This document shows positions 32,401 through 41,442 of a DNA stretch of 64,000 nucleotides, piece after piece. The notes below the pieces were generated by a model. The model ran no database searches, had not been told where the DNA came from, and worked only from the letters and a program-made list of their open reading frames with translations. The first letter of the stretch is position 1. Each line of letters begins with the position of its first letter. The stretch comes from Closterium sp. NIES-65 (taxonomy: Eukaryota; Streptophyta; Zygnematophyceae; Desmidiales; Closteriaceae): positions 1,364,001 through 1,428,000 of the forward strand of contig CANXME010002181.1 in assembly GCA_948144175.1 (NCBI GenBank). Direction: 5' to 3'. The position numbers and the translations under genes are program-made.

Positions 32401-34541
32401 AGTGGGGACTACACCTCGGCATCGAGAAAAATTACAACGCATGGAAAATCTTCGACGTCCACACAAAGGAAACAGTAGCAGCACGTGACGTGATCTTCTA
32501 CGAAAGACTCACCCTTCAGACGTACCTCGCCAACTTGCACGAGAATCGGGACCTCACCAGTGGTTTTCGTGGTGACCGAGCCTTCGCGTCAGCAGCGGAC
32601 GAAGCAGACTGGGATGAACAGAACGTCGACAACGCCTCAGAAGAAGCCGGACCTCTCCCATACTGCTCCGTCGACGTGCCCATGGATGAGGATAATCCTC
32701 GCGACAGTAACAACGCCGAAATCTTCTACCGTTTCGCCGACGATGGTTACGTAACACCTGTGACAGTCAACACCAACGAAGCAGAAAGGGTAGGGCCAAA
32801 TTTCATGCCCGACCCAGAAACGGGAGACGAAGCAGCTTATCCCGAGGATCCAGAACTCCCTCGATACTCACAGACTGGGCTGCAAATCCTCGGCCTCGTC
32901 ACCGCAGTCCACGGGAACACACGCAGCTCGCTTCCTAAGGAGCCTGCAACGGTTCAGCAGGCTCTGGGGGGGGAACACAGGGAGAAATGGCGTGAAGCCA
33001 TGGATAGAGAACTGAAGGCATTAGAGGAACGCAACACTTGGAAGGTTGTTCCCGTAAGCGTGGCACGGAACAAAACCATCCTTACCGGGAAATGGGTCTT
33101 CCGCATCAAGACGAAAGCAGACGGCACGATCGAAAAATTCAAAGCACGCTGGGTCGTACGTGGATTCGACCAAGAGCAAGGACGAGACTTCACCGAGACC
33201 TTTGCTCCAGTCAGCCGCCACACGTCACTCCGAATTCTCCTCGCCATTGCCGCCATGAAGAAGAAGAAGTTACGGCAGATCGACGTCGCGAATGCCTTCC
33301 TCTACGCACCTGTGGATGCAGAAATCTACGTCGAGCTCCCGCACGGTTCCCACGGCGAACCCAACCGAATCTGTCAACTACTTAAGTCGCTCTACGGGAT
33401 CAAGCAGGCACCGCGACTGTGGCAGCAGTACCTGCACGCCCGTCTCATCCGCATCGGCTTTAGTCAACTACCTCACGACCAAGGCATGTACCGCCTCACT
33501 AAGGGAAGCGACTACGTTCTCCTGATCGTCTACGTGGACGATCTCCTCTACATTGGGTCAACCGACGGCATCGCCACGTGGTTCGAAGAAGAGCTCCAGA
33601 AAGACCTCACGCTCACGGTCTCCTCCACCGTTACACAGTACCTCGGGCTCAACATCCGCGAAGAAGAAAACGCCATCTATCTAAGCGCCGAGAAATACGC
33701 CGACACCATCGCGAAACGTTTCAGCCTCACACCAAGCGCCATCTCCACGCCCTACCGCTACACATCAGGAACCGAGAAGGAACGAACTACTCTACTCAAG
33801 CCCGCCGGCATACGCGACTATCAGAAGAAGCTCGGATGCCTGCTATTCGCCGCCGTCACCTGCCGTCCTGACTTATCCTACTCCGCAAGTCAGCTCGCCA
33901 CCTATCTCAAGAAGCCTGAAGCTGAACACCTGGCGGAACTTGATCGCGCTCTCCACTACTTCGTCAGCACCGCGACGATCGGGCTAACCTACCACAAGAG
34001 CGCAGCTACACCGACTAAGCTAATCGGCTACGTCGACGCCGATCACGCCGGCGACACCGACAACAGGCGCTCACGCACCGGCTATGTCTACCGCCTTGAG
34101 CCTATCGGTCCTATCTCCTGGCAGTCGAGCAAGCAGGAGTTAATCGCACTATCTTCAGCAGAAGCAGAATATATTGCACTCTGCTCAGCCACCAAGGAGG
34201 GACTTTACCTTCGCGAACTACTGGAAGAAGCGAAGCTAGCCGAGTTACCCAGCTTCACCGTGTTCTGCGACAACCAGTCAGCAATTCGCATCGCCAACAA
34301 AAACGGCTTCGCAAACAGGACGAAACACATCGCCCTGCGCTATTTCTTCGTGAAGGACGAGATAGAAAAAGGGAAACTCGATCTGTCATACTGTCCAACA
34401 TCCGAGATGGCAGCCGATTACTTGACCAAGAAACTCGGCAAGCAGAAGTTCGAATACTGCATGATGCTGACTGGACAAGGCCACGTCACCAGCAGTAACA
34501 CTCCAGAAGCGAAGGGGAGTGTTGGAAACAATAAGTCCTAA
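29418..34541 (+). CDS. Copia-A Gag-Pol polyprotein
   Basis: The ORF has 1707 codons with no stop or frameshift, starting at ATG 29418, 53 bp after the 5' LTR. Domains in residue numbers are: copia Gag (about 130-340); zinc knuckle CHICKTSGHPRTHC (371-384, CX2CX4HX4C); aspartic protease WFLDSCCGQHMC (Asp490); pre-integrase HHCC (His737, His742, Cys777, Cys780); DDE integrase (Asp810, Asp872, Glu908, 35 residues between the last two); reverse transcriptase (about 1200-1440, YVDD at 1372); and RNase H (about 1535-1660, VDADHAGD, SSAEAEYIA, CDNQSAI). It makes the particle, matures it, copies the RNA and inserts the cDNA. The last codons (VGNNKS, stop at 34541) lie inside the 3' LTR. The protease has DSC where copia proteases usually have DSG or DSA. 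Confidence 0.97.
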   Translation: MATNKERSSPNGSSGTTPTPPPASGLQTEEGTATRPRGTSTETPMNHPSDFDQNMMEKFFSFMSFYEQHQQSGPAQTHNSNNGATPMSLDGSSYARGNQQQQPTFAPYERGSISFVPHPQPSPGQERPLDALQVQSQFAHVLKLQTSRPFDGKDFFTWSFEFELMMEGAQILGFFDGSLQYPANGTQYEKQQYTYQSMMAYTILLRNVTPTQQQNIRSYRTFGNSAELAYSHLKNLYQATDSVNQSRLMAQLTTVEMKPGEKGLAYISRCRELRDKLLRCGGSISEDAFVTVIIGGLGPQWRATKAILRAHGRISEAALCAEIHAEQQDMDLQEERHRKKTTVSEFAFHTQRRHSNYNNRQQQPKIVPPFCHICKTSGHPRTHCPNRQQSTAPQRQLRPSSSQMASTQASATTTIQASTTSPGQPAQGARNIINCMTKITDSCTTESPPHYSPEEELDNRTPRRELLQPNPTYAAIAQSEPSGQDTWFLDSCCGQHMCSSGRFVQREHRLQREVIITVANNQNLRTRRQGVVQLQSRETNVILHMSKVLIAEGLGYNLLSVSQLMAKGIHLEADSTTQEFKLYHGRGGLYIGKAVLKNNVFVLDFVPDLGTADSDAIVNFTDWTHPPDLDPDFSPGGFWYSHTIPEAERTRALATIRQSAAVTTSAAATTSAAATTSAAAGTTTPVTVDEAPPTPAKQLNPTQREVHRSANLVASLYSNSDAYQRSPGHRASEEIWHARTGHPSNTVLNNTIRAGVLDKDSLLLPDGKELQKARGTCLICPEADLPHRPFASHHNPSAPAYAPLEKVYSDILYNREPGQVNYNYTITFIDAATRYVWHRNLPSRDMALAAFAAWLPIAERESGTQLKNFQSDGGGEYTSHRFKQFLAERGIKQLLSLPYAHQQQGVAERLNRTLQNSMRKLLRGMRLPNHQWPAAMDHAVMLHNLLSSSSLPNNASPHLLWTGKQGSTKMLRVFGCMVQYRPPEARAGRFSQRAQWGLHLGIEKNYNAWKIFDVHTKETVAARDVIFYERLTLQTYLANLHENRDLTSGFRGDRAFASAADEADWDEQNVDNASEEAGPLPYCSVDVPMDEDNPRDSNNAEIFYRFADDGYVTPVTVNTNEAERVGPNFMPDPETGDEAAYPEDPELPRYSQTGLQILGLVTAVHGNTRSSLPKEPATVQQALGGEHREKWREAMDRELKALEERNTWKVVPVSVARNKTILTGKWVFRIKTKADGTIEKFKARWVVRGFDQEQGRDFTETFAPVSRHTSLRILLAIAAMKKKKLRQIDVANAFLYAPVDAEIYVELPHGSHGEPNRICQLLKSLYGIKQAPRLWQQYLHARLIRIGFSQLPHDQGMYRLTKGSDYVLLIVYVDDLLYIGSTDGIATWFEEELQKDLTLTVSSTVTQYLGLNIREEENAIYLSAEKYADTIAKRFSLTPSAISTPYRYTSGTEKERTTLLKPAGIRDYQKKLGCLLFAAVTCRPDLSYSASQLATYLKKPEAEHLAELDRALHYFVSTATIGLTYHKSAATPTKLIGYVDADHAGDTDNRRSRTGYVYRLEPIGPISWQSSKQELIALSSAEAEYIALCSATKEGLYLRELLEEAKLAELPSFTVFCDNQSAIRIANKNGFANRTKHIALRYFFVKDEIEKGKLDLSYCPTSEMAADYLTKKLGKQKFEYCMMLTGQGHVTSSNTPEAKGSVGNNKS

Positions 34542-34938
34542 GTGCGCTTCTGTCGTATCAAAATCCAAGGTACCAAGCGAAGCAGTCCCAATCGAAGCAT
34601 CGAAGGCTAGGGTAACCGCCTGGAGGTTACGAGAAAGTCAAAGGTCGCTGACCTTTGACTCGACAATTACAGCGCGACAGTTAAGGACACACAACTGACT
34701 CGTTACAGAGCAGTTGCCCGAGTCGCGCTATATCGAACCGCAACAGCAATACAGTTATCTATCTATTCCCTGTACTCTTATATAAATCCTTGTATTTGCT
34801 TGTTTAATTCAATCAACTTTGCTCTCACACACCAGTGCAAGGTCGGTTCAAATTCTTCACTAAACGCTTCCGCTATTACAACTACTTCACCTAGAGTTAT
34901 CCCTTGCAAAGATCCTAAGGGGCTATCTCAGCCCAACA
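34520..34938 (+). repeat. 3' LTR of Copia-A (419 bp)
   Basis: I read it as identical to the 5' LTR, which indicates a very recent insertion. The polyprotein stop codon lies at its positions 20-22. Confidence 0.95.
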
Positions 34939-35020
34939 ATATGTACAGTTGTATGTTATATTTCTTGATTTTATATTACACAAAATGTAAGATGAACTCT
35001 ACAGTTTGCTTTTTCATGAA

Positions 35021-35208
35021 ATGATAATTTTTGAAAGTGTAATGAAATGTAACACTTTTTAAAATTTTGTATTGTGAAAAAGGGTACGTGGCCAGCACAG
35101 CAAAGGTAGCGCCGAAGCGCTACTCACCCTCTTTTGCCTACAAAAGAGGGACGTGGGGACATTCGTCCCCACCCACGTTTTCATTTTCAGAATTGTAGTT
35201 CTAATTTC
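35021..35208 (+). repeat. Left inverted terminal repeat of DIRS-2 (188 bp)
   Basis: It starts ATGATAATTTTTGAAAGTGT and ends GTTCTAATTTC. It contains three perfect hairpins in a row: GTAGCGC/GCGCTAC (35106-35123), CCCTCTTTTG/CAAAAGAGGG (35127-35150) and GTGGGGAC/GTCCCCAC (35153-35172). The right copy is its reverse complement with few mismatches. Confidence 0.93.
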
Positions 35209-35247
35209 GTTCTCGTCCACACTGGCGAAGACTCAGTCGCTTCCGCA

Positions 35248-35936
35248 CAGGGCCTCAGATATCAGGATAATTTATCCTGATTCTCCTGAATTCAGTATAG
35301 CTGTGGGGTCCCAGTCCTGGAAAAACAGCATAAGTGAAAAAGTTGTCCTGGAATTTCAGTATAGGTGGTAAGTTGCGTGCTGGAATTTCAGTATAGGCAT
35401 GTAGGTTCAGCCCTGATGGTTCAGTGTAGTGTTGAGAGTCGTCCTGAATCTAGTACTGCGCCAATTTCGCCCGGGGCCGAGTGTACCCAACCACCGACCA
35501 GGTACTGCGTTACTTTTTTCGCCGTGATTGACGCCCTGACTTTGATGCCTCTGCTGGAAACCACGCCGCGCCAACCGTGGCAACCTGCATTGCTGTAATA
35601 TCGACCAATGAGAGTGCGCCGCGCTTACTTTACACGATGAGGCCATCTTTGCTGTACGCAGGCATCACGTGCTTCCCTCCAGACTGTACACACTGTTTTC
35701 ATCCACCCGAACCCGCATGCAGACACAAACCAACTATAGGTTCACGCGGGGTTGGTTTGGATGGCAAGGTTCAGGCAGGAATCTTTCTGATTCCCTCGAG
35801 CGCTCCTTTCTCTCCATCTTGCTGTTGAGTGCCTACCAAACCCCTGGCTCACTCCCAAGAATCTTTGTTTCCCCCGTGATTTTGCTAGCTCGTCGTAGGT
35901 TTGTCTCAGAGCACAATCAACCACTGCTGTTCGCCC
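35248..35936 (+). promoter_or_regulatory. hAT-2 5' subterminal region and transposase leader
   Basis: Between the left TIR and the transposase ATG are 676 bp. The first 180 bp carry repeated TCCTG and TTCAGTATAG motifs, the kind of subterminal repeats that hAT transposases bind. The promoter must lie here, but I cannot place a TATA box. Confidence 0.6.
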
Positions 35937-38900
35937 ATGGCTGACCCATCGCCGACGGGCGATGGTGAAGCACCCGCCATGCCTGACCCAACGGTCGGCC
36001 CAGTAGGGTTGACAGGCCTCGATTTCTTGCGCACCAGGCCCGTTCAGCCGCCGCCACCACCCACGGTAGATGTTGCCGCTGTCGCTGCTGCAACCATCCC
36101 TTCCCCGTCTCAGCCGCCCGTGCCTTCTCCCTCGACAGCAGCACCGGTCGTGGTTGATAACGAGCCTTTGCCTCCGCCGATTCGTACGCAGGGGGACTGC
36201 TCGAAGGCCGCTGGGACAACCCGGAAGGGACCTCCGAGCACGAAGGTCTCCGCGCAGCGATACCACCAGACGAAGTTGTCCTTCGTCCGTGCATCAGACA
36301 ACACGACGGTGCTGTCCGTCTCCAGGCAAGATCCGGAACCTACTGTTCTTATTGAAACCGCCCCCACTGCTTCCTCTGACACCGAAATACCCGACATCGC
36401 TGAGGAGAAGTACCAGGAAGCTCTGCTCATGTTCAAGAGGAGGTGGAACGAAGACTTCCCGTGGCTTATCATTTGTCAAACCAAGTATGGTTTCCCTTCT
36501 ATGAAGTGCACCGTGTGTATGGAGTATGCAGGCACAGGAACAAACTTCGGGAAAGGCGAGGGGGCACTGGATGTGCAGACGCAAGCCATGCAGCGACATC
36601 AGCGAACATCGAAGCACAAGGACGCTATTCGCAACCAGGAGCTGGCGTTGGCGAACGCAACCGGGCAGCATCGCATCCCCGACTGCCCGACGGCGCGTGA
36701 CCTCGAGCATGATGCTGTGCAGTCGCTGCTGGACACGCTGTTGTTCATTACAAGGATCGACGCACCCATCGAGATGTGGGTGCAACTCGTACGGCACCTT
36801 GCTTCCCGCGGTACGCCAGGATTCCCGAAGAACGGCTACGGCGCTTATTATACAACGTAAGTGATGCCTCTGATTTTTAAAGTGACAACTTGGTTGCCGT
36901 AACGGTCGAAACTATCATGGCCTAACATACGGGTTTCCTAACTGTGTTTGCGCAGGTACGGGTTCCAGGAACTGGTGTCAGCTACAGCGACTTATCTTCG
37001 TGCGAAGCAACGCGAGTTGATAGACTCAAGCCCCTTCATTGGCTTGAGCTGTGATGAGAGCACCGACCGCGTGCGGGGGAAGCACATGATTGTCTTCGTC
37101 ACGTTTTTGAGAGAACACGAGGTGACCACGGAATTTCTGACGCTCTTGACCGTGGAGAAATGTGACGCAGGATCACTGTATGCAGTGCTCGTCGGCTACC
37201 TCGACAGCATCAACGTGCCCCTAGGCAAGATCGCAGGGATCAGCACCGACGGCGCTCCAGTCATGCTCGGCGGCACCAACGGTCTCACTGGGCGGCTTCG
37301 ACTCTGCATCCCGCACCTGGTTTCGTGCCACTGTATCGCACACAGGTGGGAATTTTACATAGCCTGTTTTATTTATGCGTTCGGACTGTCTGACGCCCTT
37401 GTTGCTTTGTGCCTGGCAGGGAGGCACTTGCCGCAAAGGACTCTGCTGAGGCCCTCCCGGAGCTCCAGATGGTTGACGTCCTCATCCGTGCTTTGGCGGA
37501 GCATATCGGACGCAGCTCGACCTCGCATGCAACATTCAAGGAGATCCAGTCAGTCTTCACCCGGACAAACCTGGAGCTGCAAGGCATCCACGCCGTCCGC
37601 TGGTTAAGCCGTGGTGACGCGATTGCGCGGTTTGTGAAGGTGCTTCCGGCGGTGGTGGTCCTTCTCGAGCAGCTGGATAAAACCTGTTACCAAATGGTCA
37701 CCAGCCTGAAGTTTCACTTTTACGTGTACTTCCTGGCGGATGTACACGTCGAGCTGAACTTGCTCAACCTTCTCTTCCAACGGCGCGAGGTATTTGCCAC
37801 ACATTTTGCAAAAGCGAGGTCTCAAACGAACTGATACTTACCGTTCTTTTATGTCGTCTGTCCTCCCTGCCCCTCAACCCAATCACAGGTGGACTTGACG
37901 GCGGTTCACTCCCAGATGAGACGCCTCGAGGTTTTCATCAGGGAGCGGTACATTGACTGTGGGCAGCAGTTCGGTGCTGGGTCGAGCGCACTGCTATCGC
38001 CGTTCCTCGCTCGACACGGTGCTGCATGCAGCAGGAGCATGAAAGTGCAGGGAGTGGACACCGACGGTGTGCCAAGGGAGCATGAGTTCACCCTGCACGA
38101 GGAGCCGATTCCTGGCTACGCGGAGGGCGTCGGTGACCTGCCGTCTTGCATTCGGACGTGCCGCTCGTTTGCGACGGAGCTGCTGTACAACCTCGACTTT
38201 CGGCTTGGCGACCTGTCGAACCTCAACGCCGCCAAGCTCTTCATGCCAAGGTCATGGCCGCGAGGAAAAGAGGCGAGGGACGCGGAGTGCAAGGGACACA
38301 TGGAGAAGCTGGCGGTGATGTTCCATGCGCGCGACAGGGACGAGATCCTTCCTGGTGAGTTTCCGTGTCTGTTTACACACTTCACGTTGCAGTGTAAATT
38401 GCACCCTTGTGTGAATTGTAAATCGCAGTGTAGACTCCGCCAGGTAACCGCCAGAGATGACCCGAAACCCTCGTGTATGGTTTTTTCTAACACCCCACCA
38501 AGCAGGTGTCAACAAGCGCGAAGTGCGGAAGGAGATGCGCACTTTCCTATCTGTGCTGTCCGGGGCGCCAAAGGAGGAGCAGCCGTTCCATGCTGGCTTG
38601 CGGGCGATATTGTCAACATCGGACTGGCAGCGGACCTATCCGAACCTGGTGCGGCTGTGGGCGGCCGTCGCGGTGTTGCCTCTCAGCACGGTGGAGTGCG
38701 AGCGCGGATTTTCGCGCCAAAACGTGATCAAGAGCTGGATCCGGACCAGCTTGCATGACGCGAAGCTGGCCGACCTCATGACGCTCAGCTTGTTAGACTA
38801 CGACATGGTGTGGAGCGAAGTCGTGGCATTGTGGCGCAGCACCAGGAAGAGGCGACCCACCAAGCGAAAGGCAGCAACTGTGGATGTATCGAGGAGGAGT

Positions 38901-39056
38901 GGCACAGGGTTCCGGGGGTCACTAGCAGAGAAGCGTGACCACCATCACGCTGCTGAGGAGGGTGATGATGCTGTAGACAATGGAAGGGACAATGCTGATG
39001 ACGATGCCTCTGAAGATGATCAGGTGGAGGCGGAGGATGATGATGAGGGGTACTGA
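35937..39056 (+). CDS. hAT-2 transposase (DUF4371/zinc-finger type), five exons
   Basis: The exons are 35937-36856, 36956-37345, 37420-37789, 37889-38354 and 38506-39056. All four introns (74-151 bp) are GT-AG, and phases agree, giving 898 residues without a stop. The start MADPSPTGDG matches hAT-1. Exon 1 encodes a Pro-rich N terminus and a BED/TTF-like zinc finger (KCTVC, then RHQRTSKH) for DNA binding. Exon 2 has LSCDESTDRVRGKH and ISTDGAPVM, acidic motifs of the RNase H-like catalytic fold. Exon 5 has the hAT dimerisation region with LPLSTVECERGFSRQN, which includes the third acidic residue, and ends in an Asp/Glu-rich tail. It should excise and reinsert hAT-2 in the nucleus. Frames that read through the introns end at in-intron stops. 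The intact phases suggest recent activity, though splicing is predicted only. Confidence 0.9.
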
Positions 39057-39429
39057 AGTGCATGTTCAATATTTACCATAACAATGAGAACTTTCATAAG
39101 GGCTCTTAAGTCATTATTACTGTGCCCTGCTCTGCCTGACTGATTGGTCTGTGTGTGTGTGATGTAATTACAAGGGAAACTCAGCTTCTAACAAAGTGCA
39201 CAGGATAAAGTGAAAAGTAGCACTGACTTGGCAGGATAATGTCACTTGTAGCACTGACCCTACAGCATACCCACCCTTGCTCTATCCTGACAGTTCAGGA
39301 CAAAATAGGAATTCTTAAAACCTGCCCTGAGTCCACAGGGTACCCTCAAACGAATCTGAGGCCCTGCTTCTGCGATTCACTGCCCCGTCAACGCTCCTTA
39401 ACGACATCCTTAAGCGCAACCTCGCAACG
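39057..39429 (+). other. hAT-2 3' end and DIRS-2 leader remnant
   Basis: It holds the transposase 3' UTR, a (GT)n stretch near 39150, repeated GTAGCACTGAC, the right TIR ending at 39366, the target duplication, and 55 bp of DIRS leader with the GACATCCTTAA block shared with DIRS-1. Confidence 0.85.
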
Positions 39430-40711
39430 ATGGCTCCGGTCAACCCGGCACTTAACCGCGACAATTCGAATAATTCTAGCCCCGGTAACGCGGCGGAAAC
39501 CTCGACTTCGGCCGGGACAACGGATCGTCGCGGCGGAAAACGTCCCGCCGAGGAAAATTCAAGCGAGGGACCCTCGACGGTCGACCTCCTGCTCGGAGGC
39601 ACCCTTCGGACCCCCCCTGAGGAACGCGCGACTGTTGTACAGTCGCGCGTGGCTGCTGCTGAGGAGCGCGTGCCTGGCAGGCACGCGCGTGCTGCGCAGA
39701 AGACGACGACCGCCGCCGACGCGGCGGTCGTCTTGACCGGCGCTGACGCGGGTCCATCCGGGCCCACGACCCAGAAACGCCAGCGCGCGGCACCCTCCGC
39801 TGACGTCAACCCGGTCAACGCCGCCCCCCCCCCCCCCTTTGACCGCGCAGCAGCTGCAGGCGCTGCTCTCGTTATTGCAGCAGCACGCACCATCGACTGC
39901 AGCTACATCAACCGAAGAAATTTCTGCTTCAGCTAAAATCGAAAAGCAGAAGGAACCTGCCGCTGCTCCCCGCTCCACCAAAATCGCTCGCACCAACGCC
40001 GCTGCTCCTGCTCCCGCCCCAGCTCCGGCACCAACCCAAGCCCGTATCCCCGACGACAGCGACGACTCAGAAAATGAAGACGGTGAGGCCCCCGACAACC
40101 TTGCCCGTCGTCGCATTCTCGCACCCGCACCTCCCCTTCCCCCCCTCAACCCTTCACCCGCAGCTACTACCTTCATGCGCAAGGGAGTGCGTGACCAGGC
40201 GGAGGTGTTCTCTGCAATTCAAGCTCACCTGAGGCACGTCGAGTTCAAGCTCCAAAACGGCGACGTCGAGGGCGCGCTCTCCAACGTGGAGCAAATCGAA
40301 ACGTTGATCAACAAACGCTTCGAGGTGCTCTTGGTGGCGGATGAGGCCGGTTTCGAAGCGGCGGATCGGTTTCAGCTGTACCAAGCCAAGAGCGTGCTCA
40401 CGTCCCGCTCTTACAAGCTCGTGGTAGCCGACGTGGCGGCCCTCAAGCGTGCACGTACCGGCTTCGCCCGCGGAGGCCGCCTTCCCTCTCGAGACGGTGA
40501 ACCGGAAAGCAAAGGCATGCCACCCGCGGGCTGCCACGAGCCCCGCTTCAAGGGGGTGTGTTTCCGTTGTGGCCAGCCCGACCATATGGCAAACAATTGC
40601 CCTATGGGAGGGCGTGGCGCACAAGGTCCCGCACCCGTGGTGTGGACCCATGGGGCGGCGCCCCTTGCCACTATGCCAGGGGGCGTAGGTGGATGCACCG
40701 GTGGTGCGTAG
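39430..40711 (+). pseudogene. DIRS-2 Gag-like protein, frameshifted at a C-run
   Basis: The frame begins at ATG 39430 (MAPVNPALNRD) and is homologous to DIRS-1 gag up to a run of 14 C at 39824-39837. After this the homologous frame is +1: TAQQLQALLSLLQQHA aligns with the DIRS-1 segment PDQVKALLSLLQQHP. The original frame stops at 39936. The second frame runs to 40711 and includes the helical segment (AEVFSAIQAHLRHVEFKLQNG) and the zinc knuckle CFRCGQPDHMANNC. A homopolymer slip, a sequencing error or programmed slippage could all explain it. As read, no full-length protein is made. Confidence 0.8.
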
Positions 40712-41026
40712 GCTGGTTAGGAGCCTAGGGAGTAGTATAGGCCATGGGGGCCAGGGCAAGATGGCACCCGTAGGGGCTGGTTATGGGTAAGCTAGGCTTG
40801 TATGCCTTTGTGTGGATTAATAAAAGATTGTTGTTATTGGACAAAGAGAAAAAAAAAAAAAAAACAATGGAGAGAGAGAAAGGGAGCCAACACGAAACGA
40901 GAAGACAAATGGCACAACAAATAAAAAATCCAGCCCCCTCTTGAGGAAGGCAGCCACGGAGGAGGAATTGGCCAGGAGTGAATGACAAAGGGGGGACCGA
41001 GAGAAGAACAAAGAAGGAGAGAGAGG

Positions 41027-41100
<74 letters not shown>

Positions 41101-41183
41101 GAGAGAGAGAGAGAGCGAGAGAGAGAGAGAGAGGGAGAGAGAAAGGGAGAGGGAGGGAGAGAGAGATAGAGCGAGAGAGAGCG

Positions 41184-41253
<70 letters not shown>

Positions 41254-41254
41254 G

Positions 41255-41288
<34 letters not shown>

Positions 41289-41306
41289 GAGAGAGATAGA
41301 GAGAGT

Positions 41307-41350
<44 letters not shown>

Positions 41351-41442
41351 TAGAGAGAGAGGGAGAGAGAGAGGAACTGTCACGAAGACATCGTGATGAA
41401 CAAGGTCGTGAGACCAAGTGTCACGAAGCGTCCCGTATTATC
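40712..41442 (+). repeat. Gag-RT spacer of DIRS-2: AATAAA, poly(A) run and long (GA)n array
   Basis: A polyadenylation-type signal AATAAA (40819-40824) lies 25 bp before a run of 16 A (40849-40864). From about 41018 to 41372 a GA microsatellite follows with scattered GGGA, TAGA and GCGA interruptions. The long Arg/Glu and Ser/Leu frames over it are artefacts. DIRS-1 has the same order at 13286-13626. Confidence 0.9.

Larger units (their letters stand above)
28946..34938 (+). mobile_element. Copia-A: complete, apparently intact Ty1/copia element
   Basis: This is a 5993-bp element. The 419-bp LTRs (28946-29364 and 34520-34938) read as identical and are flanked by the target duplication ATATG (28941-28945 and 34939-34943). 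The PBS is TGGTATGAGAGC (29365-29376), one base from the initiator-tRNA-Met complement. The polypurine tract GAAGGGGAG directly precedes the 3' LTR. One uninterrupted polyprotein ORF is present. All visible parts needed for autonomous transposition are intact. Confidence 0.97.
35248..39366 (+). mobile_element. hAT-2: complete hAT DNA transposon nested in the DIRS-2 leader
   Basis: The 4119-bp element is bounded by 13-bp terminal inverted repeats CAGGGCCTCAGAT (35248-35260, and its complement ending at 39366). Flanking 8-bp sequences CTTCCGCA (35240-35247) and CTTCTGCG (39367-39374) match at six of eight positions. Both differences are transitions, as expected of an 8-bp hAT target duplication that has since mutated. 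Subterminal repeats are present: TTCAGTATAG three times (about 35290-35400) and GTAGCACTGAC twice on the right. It carries one spliced transposase gene. The insertion is 63 bp upstream of the DIRS-2 gag ATG. DIRS-1 lacks an insertion at that site. Confidence 0.93.
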
